This document shows, piece by piece, positions 40,997-50,722 of a DNA stretch of 64,000 bases (the first letter of the stretch is position 1; every line of letters begins with the position of its first letter). The notes beneath the pieces are model-generated. The model saw nothing but the letters and a program-made list of their open reading frames with translations. It did not search any database and was not told the origin of the DNA. A program made the position numbers and the translations under genes. This DNA is from Alcanivorax sp. (GTDB lineage: Bacteria; Pseudomonadota; Gammaproteobacteria; Pseudomonadales; Alcanivoracaceae), in assembly GCF_017794965.1 (NCBI RefSeq), contig NZ_CP051240.1:2604001-2668000 (forward strand). The letters run 5' to 3'.

Positions 40997-41912
40997 GGTG
41001 ACTCTCCAATGCCAGCAACAGGATTTCGCCCACCAATGCCTCGAAGTCCCGGCCCGTGGCCTTGGCAGCCATGGGAACCAGCGAATGGTCGGTCATCCCC
41101 GGTACCGTATTGATTTCCAGCAGCTGCCAGCTGCCCTGCTCATCGCGCATTACATCCACCCGACCCCAGCCGCGGCAGCCCGCTACCCGGAAAGCGGTGA
41201 GCGCCAGCTCGCGAATCGCGGCTTCATCCGCATCATCCAGACCGGCCGGACAGAGGTATTCGGTGCTGTCTGACTGATACTTGGCCTCAAAGTCATAAAA
41301 GGCATGGGGCGTTTTCAGGCGAATGGCTGGCAGCGCTTCATCACCCAAAACCGCCACGGTGTATTCCGGACCGTTGACCCAGGCTTCCACCAGCACGTCA
41401 GAATCAAACTTGCCCGCCTCGGCCAGCGCTGCCGCCAATTGTTCGGCGTTATCCGCCTTGGCCATGCCAATGGAGGAGCCTTCATGTGCCGGCTTGATCA
41501 TCAGCGGAAAACCCAGCTCCGCATCATCGCGGCCGGCAACGTAAAACGCTGGCGTGGGCAGCCCCGCGCCTTTCCACAACTGCTTGGTACGAACCTTGTC
41601 CATGCCAATGCCGGACGCCATCACCGCTGAACCGGTATAGGGGATGCCGAGATGCTCGAGAACGCCCTGAATGACCCCGTCCTCACCGCCGCGGCCATGC
41701 AGGGCGATAAAGGCGGCATCAAACCCCTTGAGCGCGTCGACGCTGGATTCAGAAGGGTCCACCAGTTCGGCGATGACACCCAGATTACGCAGCGCCTGAT
41801 GCACCGCTGCCCCACTCTTCAGGGACACCGGACGTTCGGCAGACTTGCCACCGGCCAGTACCGCTACCCGGCCCACATTGGCCAGTTTCTGTTTCAGCAG
41901 CACCTTATCCAC
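40989..41912 (-). CDS. ddlB: D-alanine--D-alanine ligase
   Basis: ATP-grasp enzyme that makes D-Ala-D-Ala for UDP-MurNAc-pentapeptide. About 307 aa. RVAVLAGGKSAERPVSLKSG opens it; FIALHGRGGEDGVIQ, SGIGMDKVRTKQLWKGAGLPTP and the active-site stretch LLEINTVPGMTDHSLVP complete it. The start is GTG at 41912 with AGGAGG eight bases upstream, overlapping the murC stop; a longer reading to 41960 would run through the murC end. Confidence 0.95.
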   Translation of the reverse strand: MDKVLLKQKLANVGRVAVLAGGKSAERPVSLKSGAAVHQALRNLGVIAELVDPSESSVDALKGFDAAFIALHGRGGEDGVIQGVLEHLGIPYTGSAVMASGIGMDKVRTKQLWKGAGLPTPAFYVAGRDDAELGFPLMIKPAHEGSSIGMAKADNAEQLAAALAEAGKFDSDVLVEAWVNGPEYTVAVLGDEALPAIRLKTPHAFYDFEAKYQSDSTEYLCPAGLDDADEAAIRELALTAFRVAGCRGWGRVDVMRDEQGSWQLLEINTVPGMTDHSLVPMAAKATGRDFEALVGEILLLALESHRG

Positions 41913-43335
41913 GCTTGGCGCCTCCTTTTTCAGCCAGGTCTTTGGCAATGGCCCCCACATTCCCGGCGCCCTGAGTTACCAACAGGTCACCGTCCTGCAA
42001 CTGGGTAGCGAGAATGTCGGCCAGCTTGGCCGGATCATCCACAAACACCGGCTCTACTCGACCCCGCTTGCGAATACTGCGACACAAGGCCCGGGCATCC
42101 GCTCCGGGGATCGGGTCTTCGCCGGCACCGTACACTTCCAGCATCAGCAACACATCTACCCCGGAGAGCACTTCCACGAAGTCTTCGTACAGATCCTGGG
42201 TACGGGTATAACGATGAGGCTGAAACAGCATGGCCAGACGACGGCCCGGCCAGCCGGCACGAATCGCATCAATGGTCACCGCCACCTCGCTGGGGTGATG
42301 ACCGTAATCATCCACCAGGGTCGCGCTGCCGCCCTCAAAGTGATATTCGCCCTGCACATCAAAACGACGCCCCACGCCGGTGAAGTTATTCAGGCCACGG
42401 ATGATGGCGTCATCGTCGGCTCCTTCATCCGCTGCCACGGCAATGGAGGCCAGGGCATTCAGCACATTGTGTCTGCCCGGCATGTTGAGGCTGATATCCA
42501 GCGGCTTCCCTTCCTTGCGAACCACCCGGAACGTGGTAGTCATTCCCTGCTGCTGCACGTTCTCGGCACGCAAATCCGCATCTTCACTGAAACCGTATCG
42601 GATCACCTGCCGATTGACCCGCGGCAGAAGCTTGCGCACCACCGGGTCGTCCACACACATTACGGCCACGCCATAGAAGGGAAGATTATGGAGAAACTCG
42701 ATAAAGGTGTTTTCCAGCTGGGCAAAGTCACCACCGTAGGTGTGCATGTGATCCGCTTCGATATTGGTCACAATGGCACTCATGGGTTGCAGATGCAGGA
42801 AGCTGGCATCGGACTCGTCCGCTTCCGCCACCAGATAACGGCTCTGTCCCAGACGCGCATTGGTGCCGGCACTGTTGAGTCGGCCTCCAATCACAAAGGT
42901 GGGATCCAGGCCGGCCTCGGCCATAATGGCCGCCGTCATGGACGTGGTGGTGGTCTTGCCGTGGGTCCCTGCCACCGCAATGCCGTGGCGGAAACGCATC
43001 AGCTCCGCCAGCATCTGGGCACGGGGAACGACGGGGATACGACGCGCATGCGCCTCGGCCACTTCCACGTTCTCGGTGTTAACGGCAGTAGAGGTGACCA
43101 CCACATCCGCGCCATCAATGTTGCCGGCACGGTGACCGATCTCCACCCGCACACCCAGGCCGCGAAGACGCGCCACCACGGCGGATTCCTTGATGTCGCT
43201 GCCGCTGATGGCATAGCCCTGATTGGCCAGCACCTCAGCAATCCCGCACATGCCCACACCGCCAATACCCACAAAATGGATACCACGGATGCGGCGCATC
43301 TCCGGCACGATATGAATGTTGTCGTTATCGGCCAT
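41905..43335 (-). CDS. murC: UDP-N-acetylmuramate--L-alanine ligase
   Basis: First amino-acid addition to UDP-MurNAc. 476 aa from the ATG at 43335 (AGGAGG upstream, overlapping murG by 11 bp); a longer frame to 43437 is murG shadow. RIRGIHFVGIGGVGMCGIAE is the N-terminal nucleotide-sugar motif, AVAGTHGKTTTTSMTAAIM the ATP site, and YGHHPSEVAVTIDAIRAG the C-terminal domain. Confidence 0.96.
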   Translation of the reverse strand: MADNDNIHIVPEMRRIRGIHFVGIGGVGMCGIAEVLANQGYAISGSDIKESAVVARLRGLGVRVEIGHRAGNIDGADVVVTSTAVNTENVEVAEAHARRIPVVPRAQMLAELMRFRHGIAVAGTHGKTTTTSMTAAIMAEAGLDPTFVIGGRLNSAGTNARLGQSRYLVAEADESDASFLHLQPMSAIVTNIEADHMHTYGGDFAQLENTFIEFLHNLPFYGVAVMCVDDPVVRKLLPRVNRQVIRYGFSEDADLRAENVQQQGMTTTFRVVRKEGKPLDISLNMPGRHNVLNALASIAVAADEGADDDAIIRGLNNFTGVGRRFDVQGEYHFEGGSATLVDDYGHHPSEVAVTIDAIRAGWPGRRLAMLFQPHRYTRTQDLYEDFVEVLSGVDVLLMLEVYGAGEDPIPGADARALCRSIRKRGRVEPVFVDDPAKLADILATQLQDGDLLVTQGAGNVGAIAKDLAEKGGAKRG

Positions 43336-44395
43336 TGGCCACCTCCTGACACAGGGTGGCCGCCCGCTCTGCGCTGTCGGCCACGGCCTGCTCACGGGCC
43401 CGTTGCGCCATCTGCGCCAACGCACCCCGTTCTGCAACCGGTTTCAGGGTCGCAGCCAGACTGGCTGCGCTCAGTTCCCGCTGGGGCAGCAACAGGGCCG
43501 CACCCTTGTCGGACAGCCAGCGGGCATTCAATGTCTGGTGATCATCCACCGCGGTGGGCAGCGGAATGAACAGGGCCGCCACACCGGCCGCCGCCACTTC
43601 TGCCACCGTCAGCGCCCCTGCCCGACAGATCACCAGATCCGCCCAGCTGTAGGCTTCCGCCATGTCATCAATAAATTCACTCACCTGGGCATCTACGCCC
43701 AGGGCCTGGTAGACCGGTGCCGCTTCACCGGTCCGGCCTGCGCCGCACTGATGACGTACCTGAATCTCCTTGCCCAGTACCGCCAGCATCAATTCAGGCA
43801 GGTCCTGATTCAGTACCAACGCCCCCTGGCTTCCACCGATGACCAGCACACGCAGGCCTCCCTGATGGCGGGCGTAGCGGCCCGCAGGCTCGGCAATGGC
43901 AGCAATCTCGGCACGCACCGGGTTGCCCACCCAGCAGGCATCACGCTGACCAAAGGCACCATCGAACCCTTCCAGGGTCACCGTGGCCATTTTCGACAGC
44001 AGACGATTGGTGAGACCGGGCACCGCATTCTGTTCATGGACCACCACCGGCACGCCACACAGGCGGGCGGCCAGTCCGCCAGGGCCACTGGCAAAGCCGC
44101 CAAAGCCCACCGCCAGCACGGGCTTGTGCTGACGGATCAGCTGGCGGGCCTGCAGCACCGCACGCAGCAGATTGAAGGGGGCAGCGACCTTGCGCTTCAG
44201 GCCGCCACCACGCAGCCGTGAAACCGCCAGTTCAGCAATTTCATAGCCGTGACGACGCACCAGCTTGCCTTCCATGCCGTGCTCGGCACCCAGCCAGAGA
44301 ATGTCGAACCCTCGCTCGCGCAGCTGGTCTGCCACCGCCAGCGCCGGAAAAACGTGCCCGCCGGTACCCCCGGCCATGATCAGGACAGTACTCAT
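43325..44395 (-). CDS. murG: Lipid II synthase MurG
   Basis: Adds GlcNAc to lipid I on the inner face of the membrane to make lipid II. 356 aa, GT28 fold. Start LIMAGGTGGHVFPALAVAD, then LAVGFGGFASGPGGLAARL and the C-terminal donor site LVIGGSQGALVLNQ, CRAGALTVAEVAAAGVAALF. Coupled to ftsW (ATGA, 4-bp overlap). Confidence 0.97.
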   Translation of the reverse strand: MSTVLIMAGGTGGHVFPALAVADQLRERGFDILWLGAEHGMEGKLVRRHGYEIAELAVSRLRGGGLKRKVAAPFNLLRAVLQARQLIRQHKPVLAVGFGGFASGPGGLAARLCGVPVVVHEQNAVPGLTNRLLSKMATVTLEGFDGAFGQRDACWVGNPVRAEIAAIAEPAGRYARHQGGLRVLVIGGSQGALVLNQDLPELMLAVLGKEIQVRHQCGAGRTGEAAPVYQALGVDAQVSEFIDDMAEAYSWADLVICRAGALTVAEVAAAGVAALFIPLPTAVDDHQTLNARWLSDKGAALLLPQRELSAASLAATLKPVAERGALAQMAQRAREQAVADSAERAATLCQEVANGR

Positions 44396-45549
44396 CGTGC
44401 TGCCCTCCCTCTGGCCTTGAGCTGTTCCGCTTCTGCACCTGCGCGCAGGATCATGCCGACCATGGCGGCGGAGATCAGCAACGAAGAGCCGCCGTAACTG
44501 ATAAACGGCAGGGTCAGCCCCTTGGTGGGCAGCATGCCCATGTTTACGCCCAGATTGATAAAGGCCTGGGAACAGAACACAAACGCGCAGCCGTACACCA
44601 AATAGGCGTGGTAGAGGAAACCGCGCTCTTCCAGGGAGTGCCCCAGGCGGAAGACACGCCAGCCCAGCAGAATAAAACCGCTAATCAGGGCAATGTTGCC
44701 CAGCAGCCCCAACTCTTCCGCCATCACCGCATAGACAAAGTCGGTGTGTGCTTCCGGCAGGTAGAACAGTTTCTGCACGCTGTTACCCAGCCCCACGCCG
44801 GTCAGGTGACCGCGGCCAAAAGCGATCAGACTCTGGGTAAGCTGGTAGCCGGCACCGTACTGGTCAGCCCAGGGGTCGGTAAAGGTCATCAGACGTGCCA
44901 CCCGGTAAGGCTCTGCCACCGCCACCAGCGCACCCAGTGCCACAGCCGCAAGGCCGATCAGCAGAAAGCGCAGGGTAGGCACACCAGACAGGAACAGCAT
45001 GCCCATGGCGGTAATCCCGAGCACCACGACCGCACCAAAATCCGGCTCCAGCAACAACAGGACCATCAGCACCCCGAGCAGCCCCAGCGGCAGCAGAAAG
45101 GCCTTCCACTGGGTTTCCAGAGCCGCCTTGCGCTCAGCCACATAACCGGCCAGGTAAAGAACAAAACAGAGTTTGACGATTTCCGAGGCCTGGATGGTCA
45201 GGCCCGGCAGGGCAATCCAGCGCGTGGAGCCATTCACCGTGCGTCCCAGCCCGGGAACGAACACCAGCACCAACACCACCAGCGCGATGGGCAACATCGC
45301 GAAACGCAGACGCTCCAGCAGGGCCAGCGGCACCGCATAATAAACAAAAGCGCCCACCCCAAGCCCCAGAGCCAGATAGATCCCATGGCGCAGCGCATAG
45401 TAGAACGGGTCACCCAGGCGGGTTTCCGCAATCTGCAGACTGGCAGAAGACACCATCACCAGCCCCGCCAGCGCCAGACCGATGGCCGTCCACAGCAACG
45501 GCTTGTCCACCCCACGGCTATCCAGCTTCAGGATCATGCGCTCAGTCAT
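44392..45549 (-). CDS. ftsW: Septal peptidoglycan glycosyltransferase FtsW
   Basis: SEDS-family polymerase that makes septal glycan with FtsI. 385 aa, about ten helices. LLEPDFGAVVVLGITAMGML (with the catalytic-region Asp), VARLMTFTDPWADQYGAGYQ and GLTLPFISYGGSSLL are SEDS motifs. I start at the ATG at 45549 behind GGAGGTGTGCC, overlapping murD by 8 bp; the frame to 45840 is murD shadow. Confidence 0.96.
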   Translation of the reverse strand: MTERMILKLDSRGVDKPLLWTAIGLALAGLVMVSSASLQIAETRLGDPFYYALRHGIYLALGLGVGAFVYYAVPLALLERLRFAMLPIALVVLVLVFVPGLGRTVNGSTRWIALPGLTIQASEIVKLCFVLYLAGYVAERKAALETQWKAFLLPLGLLGVLMVLLLLEPDFGAVVVLGITAMGMLFLSGVPTLRFLLIGLAAVALGALVAVAEPYRVARLMTFTDPWADQYGAGYQLTQSLIAFGRGHLTGVGLGNSVQKLFYLPEAHTDFVYAVMAEELGLLGNIALISGFILLGWRVFRLGHSLEERGFLYHAYLVYGCAFVFCSQAFINLGVNMGMLPTKGLTLPFISYGGSSLLISAAMVGMILRAGAEAEQLKARGRAAR

Positions 45550-46867
45550 GGCACACCTCCTGGACCCGGGCAGTAAAATCATCGCCGCGATGGGTAAAGC
45601 CCTTGTACATATCAAAGGAAGCACAGGCCGGCGACAACAGCACCGCATCGCCGGGTTGGGCCAGCGCGAAGGCACGCTCCACTGCTGCCTGCATGTCGGC
45701 CACCAGCTCACAGGGCGCCGCGGACATACCCTGGGCCAGCTGGGTACGATCTTCACCCAACAGCAGGCCGGCACGCAGGTACTGCCGGGCCGGTTCCGCC
45801 AGCGGGGAGAAGTCCTGGCCCTTGCCCTGCCCGCCAGCAATCAGGATCACCTTGCCTTCAATGCTTTCACCGATGCCGGTGAGCGCTGCCAGGGTGGCCC
45901 CCACGTTGGTCGCCTTGGAATCATTGAACCAGCGCACGCCGCCATGATCGGCAACCAGCTGGCAACGATGGGCCAGACCGGTAAAGGCCTTGACGGTGGC
46001 CAGCGCCTTGTCGCGATTGAGAGACAGGGCGTCGCTGATGGCCAGCACCGCGAGAATATTCAGAGCGTTGTGGTGCCCGGTCAGCGCCAGTTCATCCAGT
46101 GCCAGCAGACGCTGGCCGCGGCACAGCAGCACGCCGTTGTCGCTATCCAGACGATAATCCGCTTCAGGGTGCGCGCCGAAAGTCACCTGGCGCGGCACCG
46201 ATTCGGGCGGACGGGTTGCCAGATCATCCCGGTTCCACACTGCGACCTGACAGCCGTCATAGATGCGCTGCTTGGCCGCCAGATAATCGGCAAAGCTGGC
46301 ATAGCGGTCCAGATGATCCTGGGACACATTGAGAATAGTGGCCACGTCGGCACTGAGACTGTAGGTGGTTTCCAGCTGGAAGCTGGACAGCTCCAGGGCG
46401 TACAGACGGGCATCATCATTGAGCAAATCCAGTGCCGGTACGCCCAGGTTGCCGCCAATGCCCGGATTCATGCCACAGGCCTCGGCCACCTGGCCCAGCA
46501 GGGTGGTCACCGTGCTCTTGGCGTTGGAACCGGTAATGGCAACCAGCGGTTCGCTGGCCGCGCGGGCAAACAGCTCCACATCGCCGATGACTTCCTTGCC
46601 AGCCACAATCTGTTCCGCAATGGCCGGCGTGGCAACGGCCACGCCCGGGCTGACAATCAGGCGAGACGCTTTCTTCATCCAGCCGGATTTGAAACCGCCG
46701 GTATGAATCTTCACACCCGGAAAATCAGACCGCAGGGCCTCAAGACCGGCAGGCTCGGCACGGGTATCCAGCGCACGCACAGGCATCCCCTGATCCGTCA
46801 GGTAACGGATCACGGAACGCCCGGTAACACCCAGGCCAATAACCAGATCAAAGCCGTCTTTCGCCAT
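45542..46867 (-). CDS. murD: UDP-N-acetylmuramoylalanine--D-glutamate ligase
   Basis: Adds D-Glu to UDP-MurNAc-L-Ala. 441 aa. DLVIGLGVTGRSVIRYL at the N-terminus, the ATP loop AITGSNAKSTVTTLLGQV, LELSSFQLETT, LNVSQDHLDRY and WFNDSKATNVGATLAAL. The P-loop has Ala in place of the commoner Gly, as in Pseudomonas. 14 bp after mraY. Confidence 0.96.
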   Translation of the reverse strand: MAKDGFDLVIGLGVTGRSVIRYLTDQGMPVRALDTRAEPAGLEALRSDFPGVKIHTGGFKSGWMKKASRLIVSPGVAVATPAIAEQIVAGKEVIGDVELFARAASEPLVAITGSNAKSTVTTLLGQVAEACGMNPGIGGNLGVPALDLLNDDARLYALELSSFQLETTYSLSADVATILNVSQDHLDRYASFADYLAAKQRIYDGCQVAVWNRDDLATRPPESVPRQVTFGAHPEADYRLDSDNGVLLCRGQRLLALDELALTGHHNALNILAVLAISDALSLNRDKALATVKAFTGLAHRCQLVADHGGVRWFNDSKATNVGATLAALTGIGESIEGKVILIAGGQGKGQDFSPLAEPARQYLRAGLLLGEDRTQLAQGMSAAPCELVADMQAAVERAFALAQPGDAVLLSPACASFDMYKGFTHRGDDFTARVQEVCHD

Positions 46868-46881
46868 GCTCGGTCAGTTCC

Positions 46882-47964
46882 TTATCGAATCTTCAGGGTC
46901 GCCAGACCCACCAGTACAAGAATCACGGTAATGATCCAGAACCGAACGATGATCTTCGGTTCCGGCCAGCCTTTCAGTTCAAAGTGATGATGAATCGGCG
47001 CCATGCGAAAGATGCGCCGGCCTGTGAGCTTGAACGACCCCACCTGCAGCATCACTGAAACGGTTTCCATCACGAACACCCCGCCCATGATGAACAACAC
47101 GATTTCCTGGCGGACAATCACTGCCATCACGCCCAGTACCGCGCCCAGCGCCAGTGCGCCCACATCGCCCATGAACACCTGGGCCGGGTAAGCGTTGAAC
47201 CACAGGAAGCCGAGACCGGCACCACACAGGGCCGCAGAAATGATCACCAGCTCACCGGCACCCGCCACGTAAGGGATCTGCAGGTAGGTGGCAAACTCAG
47301 TGTGGCCGCCGGCATAGGCAAAGATGCCCAACGCCCCGCCCACCAGCACCGTGGGCATGATGGCCAGACCATCGAGCCCATCGGTGAGGTTCACCGCATT
47401 GCTGGTGCCGTTGATCACGAAGTAGGTCAGGACGATGTAGAACCAGCCCATGTTGATGGCCACGTTCTTGAAAAACGGCACGATCAGCTGGGTCTCTGGC
47501 GGGCTCTGTGCAGTAAAGAACAGGGCAAAGGCGGCACCGAAAGAGCCCACGGACAACCACAGGTATTTCCATTTGGCCGGCAGACCACGCGGGTTCTTCT
47601 CCACCACCTTGCGCCAGTCATCTACCCAGCCCACAGCGCCAAAGATGAACAGTACGCCCAGGGTGATCCACACGAACCGGTTACTCAGGTCTGCCCACAG
47701 CAGGGTGGAAATCACGATCGCTACCAGTATCAGCGCGCCACCCATGGTGGGGGTCCCGGCTTTGCTCAGATGGCTCTTGGGACCATCATCACGAATCGCC
47801 TGCCCCACCTGCTTTTCCTGCAGCTTGCGGATCATGATCGGCCCCACCCAGAATGCGATGAACAGTGCCGTCAGCACGCTGAGAATGCCGCGCAGGGTGA
47901 TGTACTGAAACACCAGAAACCCGTTATGAAATTGGGCCAGATATTCGGCCAGCCAGAGCAGCAT
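46882..47964 (-). CDS. mraY: Phospho-N-acetylmuramoyl-pentapeptide transferase
   Basis: Makes lipid I from UDP-MurNAc-pentapeptide and undecaprenyl phosphate. 360 aa, ten helices. LSKAGTPTMGGALILVAI, GAVGWVDDWRKVVEKN, GTSNAVNLTDGLDGLA with the catalytic Asp region, and the HHH motif MAPIHHHFELKGW. Its start shares one base with the murF stop. Confidence 0.97.
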   Translation of the reverse strand: MLLWLAEYLAQFHNGFLVFQYITLRGILSVLTALFIAFWVGPIMIRKLQEKQVGQAIRDDGPKSHLSKAGTPTMGGALILVAIVISTLLWADLSNRFVWITLGVLFIFGAVGWVDDWRKVVEKNPRGLPAKWKYLWLSVGSFGAAFALFFTAQSPPETQLIVPFFKNVAINMGWFYIVLTYFVINGTSNAVNLTDGLDGLAIMPTVLVGGALGIFAYAGGHTEFATYLQIPYVAGAGELVIISAALCGAGLGFLWFNAYPAQVFMGDVGALALGAVLGVMAVIVRQEIVLFIMGGVFVMETVSVMLQVGSFKLTGRRIFRMAPIHHHFELKGWPEPKIIVRFWIITVILVLVGLATLKIR

Positions 47965-49322
47965 CAGTGAGCCCCCTCATTGTGTGTCTGCGGGCTTTCG
48001 CCCTGTGTCAGTCGCTTCACAACCGCTTCCATTCCGGCCGTGCGCGAACCTTTCACCAACACGGTGCCGCCTGCTTGCAGCACCGGGGCACTCCAGTCCA
48101 CTGCCTGTTGATGGTCGTCAGCGATCAGTGCTGCATCGCCAAAGCCGATGGCCGCCGTCTGCGCGCCGCGCATGGCAACCAGTTTTTCCAATCCTTTTTC
48201 CCGGGCATAGCCGCCAAGTTCCTCAACCAGGCGCTCGGCCTGAGGACCCAGCTCCCCCATGGCGCCCAGCACCAGCATGCGCGGCGCGGGCTGTGCAGCC
48301 AGCCAATCGATGGCGACACGCACTGAACCGGGGTTGGCGTTGTAGCTGTCGTCGACCAGCAGCCCCTTGCCCACAGGATGCAGATTCATGCGGCCGGGAA
48401 CCGGTTTGAGCCGGGCCAGCCCGGGCAATGCCTGATCCAGCGACAGCCCCAACGCCTGCACGGCGGCAATGGCCATCAACGCATTGTTGACCTGATGCGC
48501 TCCTGCCAACGGCACGGCGACCTCATGTCCGGAAGGCTGCAGCACAAAGCGGGCACTGTCCTGCTGCAGCACAATGTCCTCGGCGTACAGATCCGCCGGG
48601 GCCATCGTGCTGATGCGAATCACCCGCAGCCCTGCTTTTTCGGCCTCACCCGCAAAAAAATCAGCGAAGCGGTCATCCCCATTGATGATCGCCTGACCAC
48701 CCGGCTGACAGCCGCCGAAGATTTCCGCCTTGGCATTGGCAATGCCCTGCATTGAACCGAAGCCTTCCAGATGCGCCCCGGTCACATTGGTCACCAGCAC
48801 CACCCGTGGCTTGACCAGAGCGCTGGTCCAGGCAATCTCTCCCGGCGCATTGGCGCCCAGCTCGATCACCGCATGGCGATGCTCGGGCCCCAGCCGTAAC
48901 AGGGTCAGCGGCACGCCAATGTCATTATTGAAATTACCCGCAGTGGCCAGGGTGTCTGGCCCCAGCATGGCGGCAGCCATTTCCTTCACCGTGGTCTTGC
49001 CGGCATTACCGGTCACCGCCAGGCGGTCATGGGTGAACTGGTCGGCAAAGCCGCTGGCTAGCCTGCCCAACCCCTGGCGGGTATCAGCCACTTTTACCGC
49101 ATTGGCGAATTGGTCCTGATCACGATCCACCAGTGCCGCCACCGCCCCCTCTTCTGCCGCCCGGGCAAGAAAATCGTGAGCATCAAAACGCTCCCCCTTG
49201 AGGGCCACAAACAGGCAGCCGGGACGCATGGCACGGGTATCGGTTACCACCGCACTGATCTGCACGTCATCGCCCACCAGCTCGCCGCCGGTCCACTGAG
49301 CGATCCGGGACAGCCACATCAT
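47964..49322 (-). CDS. murF: UDP-MurNAc-tripeptide--D-Ala-D-Ala ligase
   Basis: Adds the D-Ala-D-Ala made by Ddl. 452 aa. LFVALKGERFDAHDFL, the ATP loop VTGNAGKTTVKEMAAAML, NFNNDIGVPLTLLRL, VIELGANAPGEIAW and DDSYNANPGSVRVAID. Two ATGs open it (49322 and 49319). ATGA overlap with murE. Confidence 0.96.
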   Translation of the reverse strand: MMWLSRIAQWTGGELVGDDVQISAVVTDTRAMRPGCLFVALKGERFDAHDFLARAAEEGAVAALVDRDQDQFANAVKVADTRQGLGRLASGFADQFTHDRLAVTGNAGKTTVKEMAAAMLGPDTLATAGNFNNDIGVPLTLLRLGPEHRHAVIELGANAPGEIAWTSALVKPRVVLVTNVTGAHLEGFGSMQGIANAKAEIFGGCQPGGQAIINGDDRFADFFAGEAEKAGLRVIRISTMAPADLYAEDIVLQQDSARFVLQPSGHEVAVPLAGAHQVNNALMAIAAVQALGLSLDQALPGLARLKPVPGRMNLHPVGKGLLVDDSYNANPGSVRVAIDWLAAQPAPRMLVLGAMGELGPQAERLVEELGGYAREKGLEKLVAMRGAQTAAIGFGDAALIADDHQQAVDWSAPVLQAGGTVLVKGSRTAGMEAVVKRLTQGESPQTHNEGAH

Positions 49323-50722
49323 TGGCCACCTCCCAGTGCACTCAAGGCATTACGTGCCAGTTCGCGGTCATCGCTGGGATGGCGCACGCCGTTAATTTCC
49401 TGATAATCCTCATGCCCCTTGCCTCCGGCCTTGTCAGGGGAGGTCAGTCCGGTCTGCATGTGTTGAATAATGGTGTCCGGGTCTTCATTGCGCGGGTTGT
49501 CGCTGGTCAGCACCACCACATCAGCCAACTGCTCGGCGATTGCCGCCATCTGCGGACGCTTGCCGGTGTCCCGATCGCCGCCACAACCCACAATGCAGAA
49601 GAGGGCGCCATCAAAGTGGGCACGGCAGGCCTGCAGGGCTTTTTCTAGGCCATCCGGGGTGTGGGCATAATCCACGATCACAGTGGGACCTTGCCCGGCA
49701 CTGACAGGTTCCATGCGACCCGGAACCGGGGTCACCGCCGCCAGCGCCTTGCCCAGAGAAGCGTTATCCACGCCCTGGCCATGCAGAATGGCCGCCACCG
49801 CCATCAGGTTGCTGAGGTTGAACGGCCCGAACAGGGGCAACGACACGGGGACCGCCTCACCGGCCACATTGAGCGTGGCAGCCAGGCCATCGGCATGGTA
49901 GGCCACCTGATCGCAACGCACGGTAGCCCCTTGCTGAGCGCCGAAGGTGACGCAACGCACGCCATCCGCCAGACAGCTGAGCAGGGAACTGGCAGCGTGA
50001 TCATCACAATTCACCACCGCCAAACGCACGCCATCACGGGAAAACAACACCGATTTCGCCGCCAGGTAAGACTCCATATCACCGTGATAATCCAGGTGAT
50101 CCCGGCTCAGATTACTGAACACGGCCGTGCTTATAACGGTGCTGCCAAGCCGTCCCTGATCCAGCGCATGGGACGACACTTCCATGGCCACGTGATCTGC
50201 ACCGGCCCCACGGGCCTGCGCCAGTGAGGCCTGCAAGGTGATCGGGTCGGGGGTGGTATGCCCGGTATGCTTTTCCTCACCCTTGAGCCCCACACCCAGT
50301 GTGCCCACCAGCGCACAACGATGACCCAGCGCATTCAGTGCATCGCGCAGGAACCAGGTGATACTGGTCTTGCCGTTGGTACCCGTGACACCGGTAATCG
50401 CCATCCGGGTAGCCGGCTCACCGAACCAGCGGGCAGCAATATCGCCCACCTGTGCAGCCAGCTCCGGCACATGCACACAGGGAACCTGCTGTTCCAGGCC
50501 GACCGTAAACGGCCCCTGCTCGGCATCAACCAGCACCGCAGCCGCACCAGCTGCCACCGCCTGACCAACAAACTGTCGTCCGTCACTGTTCACTCCCGGG
50601 ACGGCAACGAAGGCCTGACCGCTTTGCACCTGGCGGCTGTCCAGCTGTAGCCCGGAAACGACAATACCTGCCACATCGGCAGGCAGGTTGAGATGGGGGA
50701 GGAGTTGCTGGAGGCTCATCAT
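49319..50722 (-). CDS. murE: UDP-MurNAc-L-Ala-D-Glu--diaminopimelate ligase
   Basis: Adds the third stem residue. 467 aa. ATP loop GVTGTNGKTSITWFLRDAL, VAMEVSSHALDQGRL, and the substrate motif TSDNPRNEDPD; the DNPR sequence marks meso-diaminopimelate rather than lysine specificity. Overlaps ftsI by 4 bp (ATGA). Confidence 0.96.
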   Translation of the reverse strand: MMSLQQLLPHLNLPADVAGIVVSGLQLDSRQVQSGQAFVAVPGVNSDGRQFVGQAVAAGAAAVLVDAEQGPFTVGLEQQVPCVHVPELAAQVGDIAARWFGEPATRMAITGVTGTNGKTSITWFLRDALNALGHRCALVGTLGVGLKGEEKHTGHTTPDPITLQASLAQARGAGADHVAMEVSSHALDQGRLGSTVISTAVFSNLSRDHLDYHGDMESYLAAKSVLFSRDGVRLAVVNCDDHAASSLLSCLADGVRCVTFGAQQGATVRCDQVAYHADGLAATLNVAGEAVPVSLPLFGPFNLSNLMAVAAILHGQGVDNASLGKALAAVTPVPGRMEPVSAGQGPTVIVDYAHTPDGLEKALQACRAHFDGALFCIVGCGGDRDTGKRPQMAAIAEQLADVVVLTSDNPRNEDPDTIIQHMQTGLTSPDKAGGKGHEDYQEINGVRHPSDDRELARNALSALGGGQ